DNA from: an uncultured Campylobacter sp.
GTDB taxonomy: Bacteria; Actinomycetota; Actinomycetes; Mycobacteriales; Mycobacteriaceae
Direction of reading: 5' to 3'
NCBI GenBank assembly: GCA_946221035.1
Contig: CAMIME010000007.1
Coordinates: forward strand, 4,180-68,179
Length of the DNA stretch: 64,000 bases
The notes under the pieces are model-generated. The model was not told the DNA's origin. It made no database searches and saw nothing but the letters and a program-made list of their open reading frames with translations. A program made the translations under genes and the position numbers. This document shows, in pieces, positions 63,439 to 64,000 of the stretch; the first letter of the stretch is position 1; every line of letters begins with the position of its first letter.

Positions 63439-64000
63439 TTCCCCTTCGCCAACCCCAGGTCGTAAATCCGCTGCCGGGGATCTTCCTGGTCGGACGAGAT
63501 CAGCTGCTGCATGACCAGCCCCGCAGCGTTGTCGACGACCGTAATAATCGCCGAGGTTCCCACCGTGGACCAGCCCACCACACGCTGACCGTTGTCCTCC
63601 ACGATCTTGGAGGAACGCAGCTCCGTCAACAGCTGCGTGGTCGAGGCGGCCTTCGCCTCGGAGGCGAAGAATTGGAACTGCCCCACCTCGCTTCCCGAGC
63701 AGTCGTACGAGCCCTCAATACCCGCCGGCACGCACCCGTCCAGCCGGTCGAAAAACTCCGGCGGCGCGATCGAGGCGAACTCCTCGCGCACTTTCTTCAG
63801 CGCCTCAACTTCCTTGTCCTCCGCCGTAGGGCTCGTGCTTATCGACGACTCCGTGGTCTTCACCTCACTCGTCTCCGCCTCACTGGTCTCCATCACACTG
63901 GTCTTCACCTCGCTGGTCTCCACCACACTCGTCGTCTTCACCATGGTTTCGGGCACGGTTTCGGACAGGGTGGCGGACGGGGTTTCGGTCGGGGTGGGGG
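63435..64000 (-). CDS. Thr/Glu-rich exported protein of unknown function (N-terminus beyond window)
   Basis: At least 188 codons; the frame is open to the right edge and the true start is outside. The visible N-terminal part is low-complexity, with V-(E/K)-T-S repeats (VVETSEVKTSVMETSEAETS). It is followed by a globular domain with a probable disulfide (GCVPAGIEGSYDC) and a hydrophobic strand IITVVDNAAGLVMQQL. Such tails usually follow a membrane anchor, which would lie outside. Family not recognised. Confidence 0.65.
   Translation of the reverse strand, partial: PTPTETPSATLSETVPETMVKTTSVVETSEVKTSVMETSEAETSEVKTTESSISTSPTAEDKEVEALKKVREEFASIAPPEFFDRLDGCVPAGIEGSYDCSGSEVGQFQFFASEAKAASTTQLLTELRSSKIVEDNGQRVVGWSTVGTSAIITVVDNAAGLVMQQLISSDQEDPRQRIYDLGLAKGN
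63837..63847 (-). repeat. Dispersed 11-bp word, copy 15
   Basis: GCTTATCGACG on the + strand. On the gene strand it encodes Ser-Ser-Ile-Ser, another frame than Leu-Ile-Asp. Preceded by CGGAGT, as in copy 12. Confidence 0.85.

Overview
The window comes from a high-G+C Corynebacterium or a very close relative. It carries the mycolate-type acyl-CoA carboxylase locus (maf-accE-accD2-birA), purK/purE, the tmk-mtrA-mtrB-lpqB-comF-hpf-secA block, mannose/GDP-mannose genes next to whiB2, sigH-rshA-whiB1, and adnA-adnB-kch-nudC-uvrD2. From about 12 kb onward the order follows the region conserved between Corynebacterium and Mycobacterium (M. tuberculosis roughly Rv3278c down to Rv3194c). There is no rRNA, tRNA, CRISPR array, transposase or prophage. 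Coding is dense on both strands, and many genes look leaderless: a TANNNT -10 box lies 6-8 nt before the ATG/GTG.

Layout. 1-1862: maf (cut by the edge), accE, and a shortened accD2. 1937-11421: an accessory block with a second RecB/AddAB-like helicase-nuclease pair, a truncated diverged copy of birA, and a large clade-2 catalase with its own terminator. 11540-16690: intact birA, a PH-domain membrane protein, acetolactate decarboxylase, purK, purE, a YdcF-like protein and two small genes. 16740-22152: an AbgT transporter, an LCP cell-wall ligase, a rhamnosyltransferase-like enzyme and GDP-mannose pyrophosphorylase. 22427-27450: whiB2, small conserved proteins, phosphomannomutase and mannose-6-phosphate isomerase. 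27447-37920: a secreted low-complexity protein, a DUF4259 protein, tmk, mtrAB-lpqB, comF, hpf, secA1 and an Rv3235-family protein. 38050-43796: a HAD protein, a DUF6912 protein, rsgA, aroA, SRAP, ybaK, sigH, rshA, ribosomal protein bL37 and whiB1. 44269-49303: an Rv3212-like protein, an RhlE helicase, a DUF3152 metalloprotease and others. 49321-59539: adnA, adnB, a K+ channel, nudC and uvrD2. 59536-64000: a cyclodehydratase-domain protein, a YgjP protease, a DUF2342 protein, a Lon-like PDZ protease and an edge-truncated Thr-rich protein.

How the genes work together. Four themes recur: lipid and mycolate precursor supply (accE, accD2, birA); envelope polysaccharide and cell-wall assembly (manA, pmmA, manC, wbbL-like, LCP, MtrAB-LpqB); redox and disulfide stress control (sigH, rshA, whiB1, katE); and DNA end processing (AdnAB, AddAB-like, UvrD2, SRAP).

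Most notable observations. (1) A dispersed 11-bp word, CGTCGATAAGC, occurs 15 times exactly, balanced between strands, in several reading frames and in two intergenic sites. It is absent from the addAB-katA genes, and inverted copies lie just outside both ends of that block. (2) The birA 5' half is present as a second copy with about 10% mostly silent divergence, which suggests import from a related species. (3) AccD2 has lost both oxyanion-loop motifs. (4) AdnA has lost its P-loop lysine. (5) aroA and the SRAP gene are separated by only 19 bp and seem to share one two-sided -10 element.
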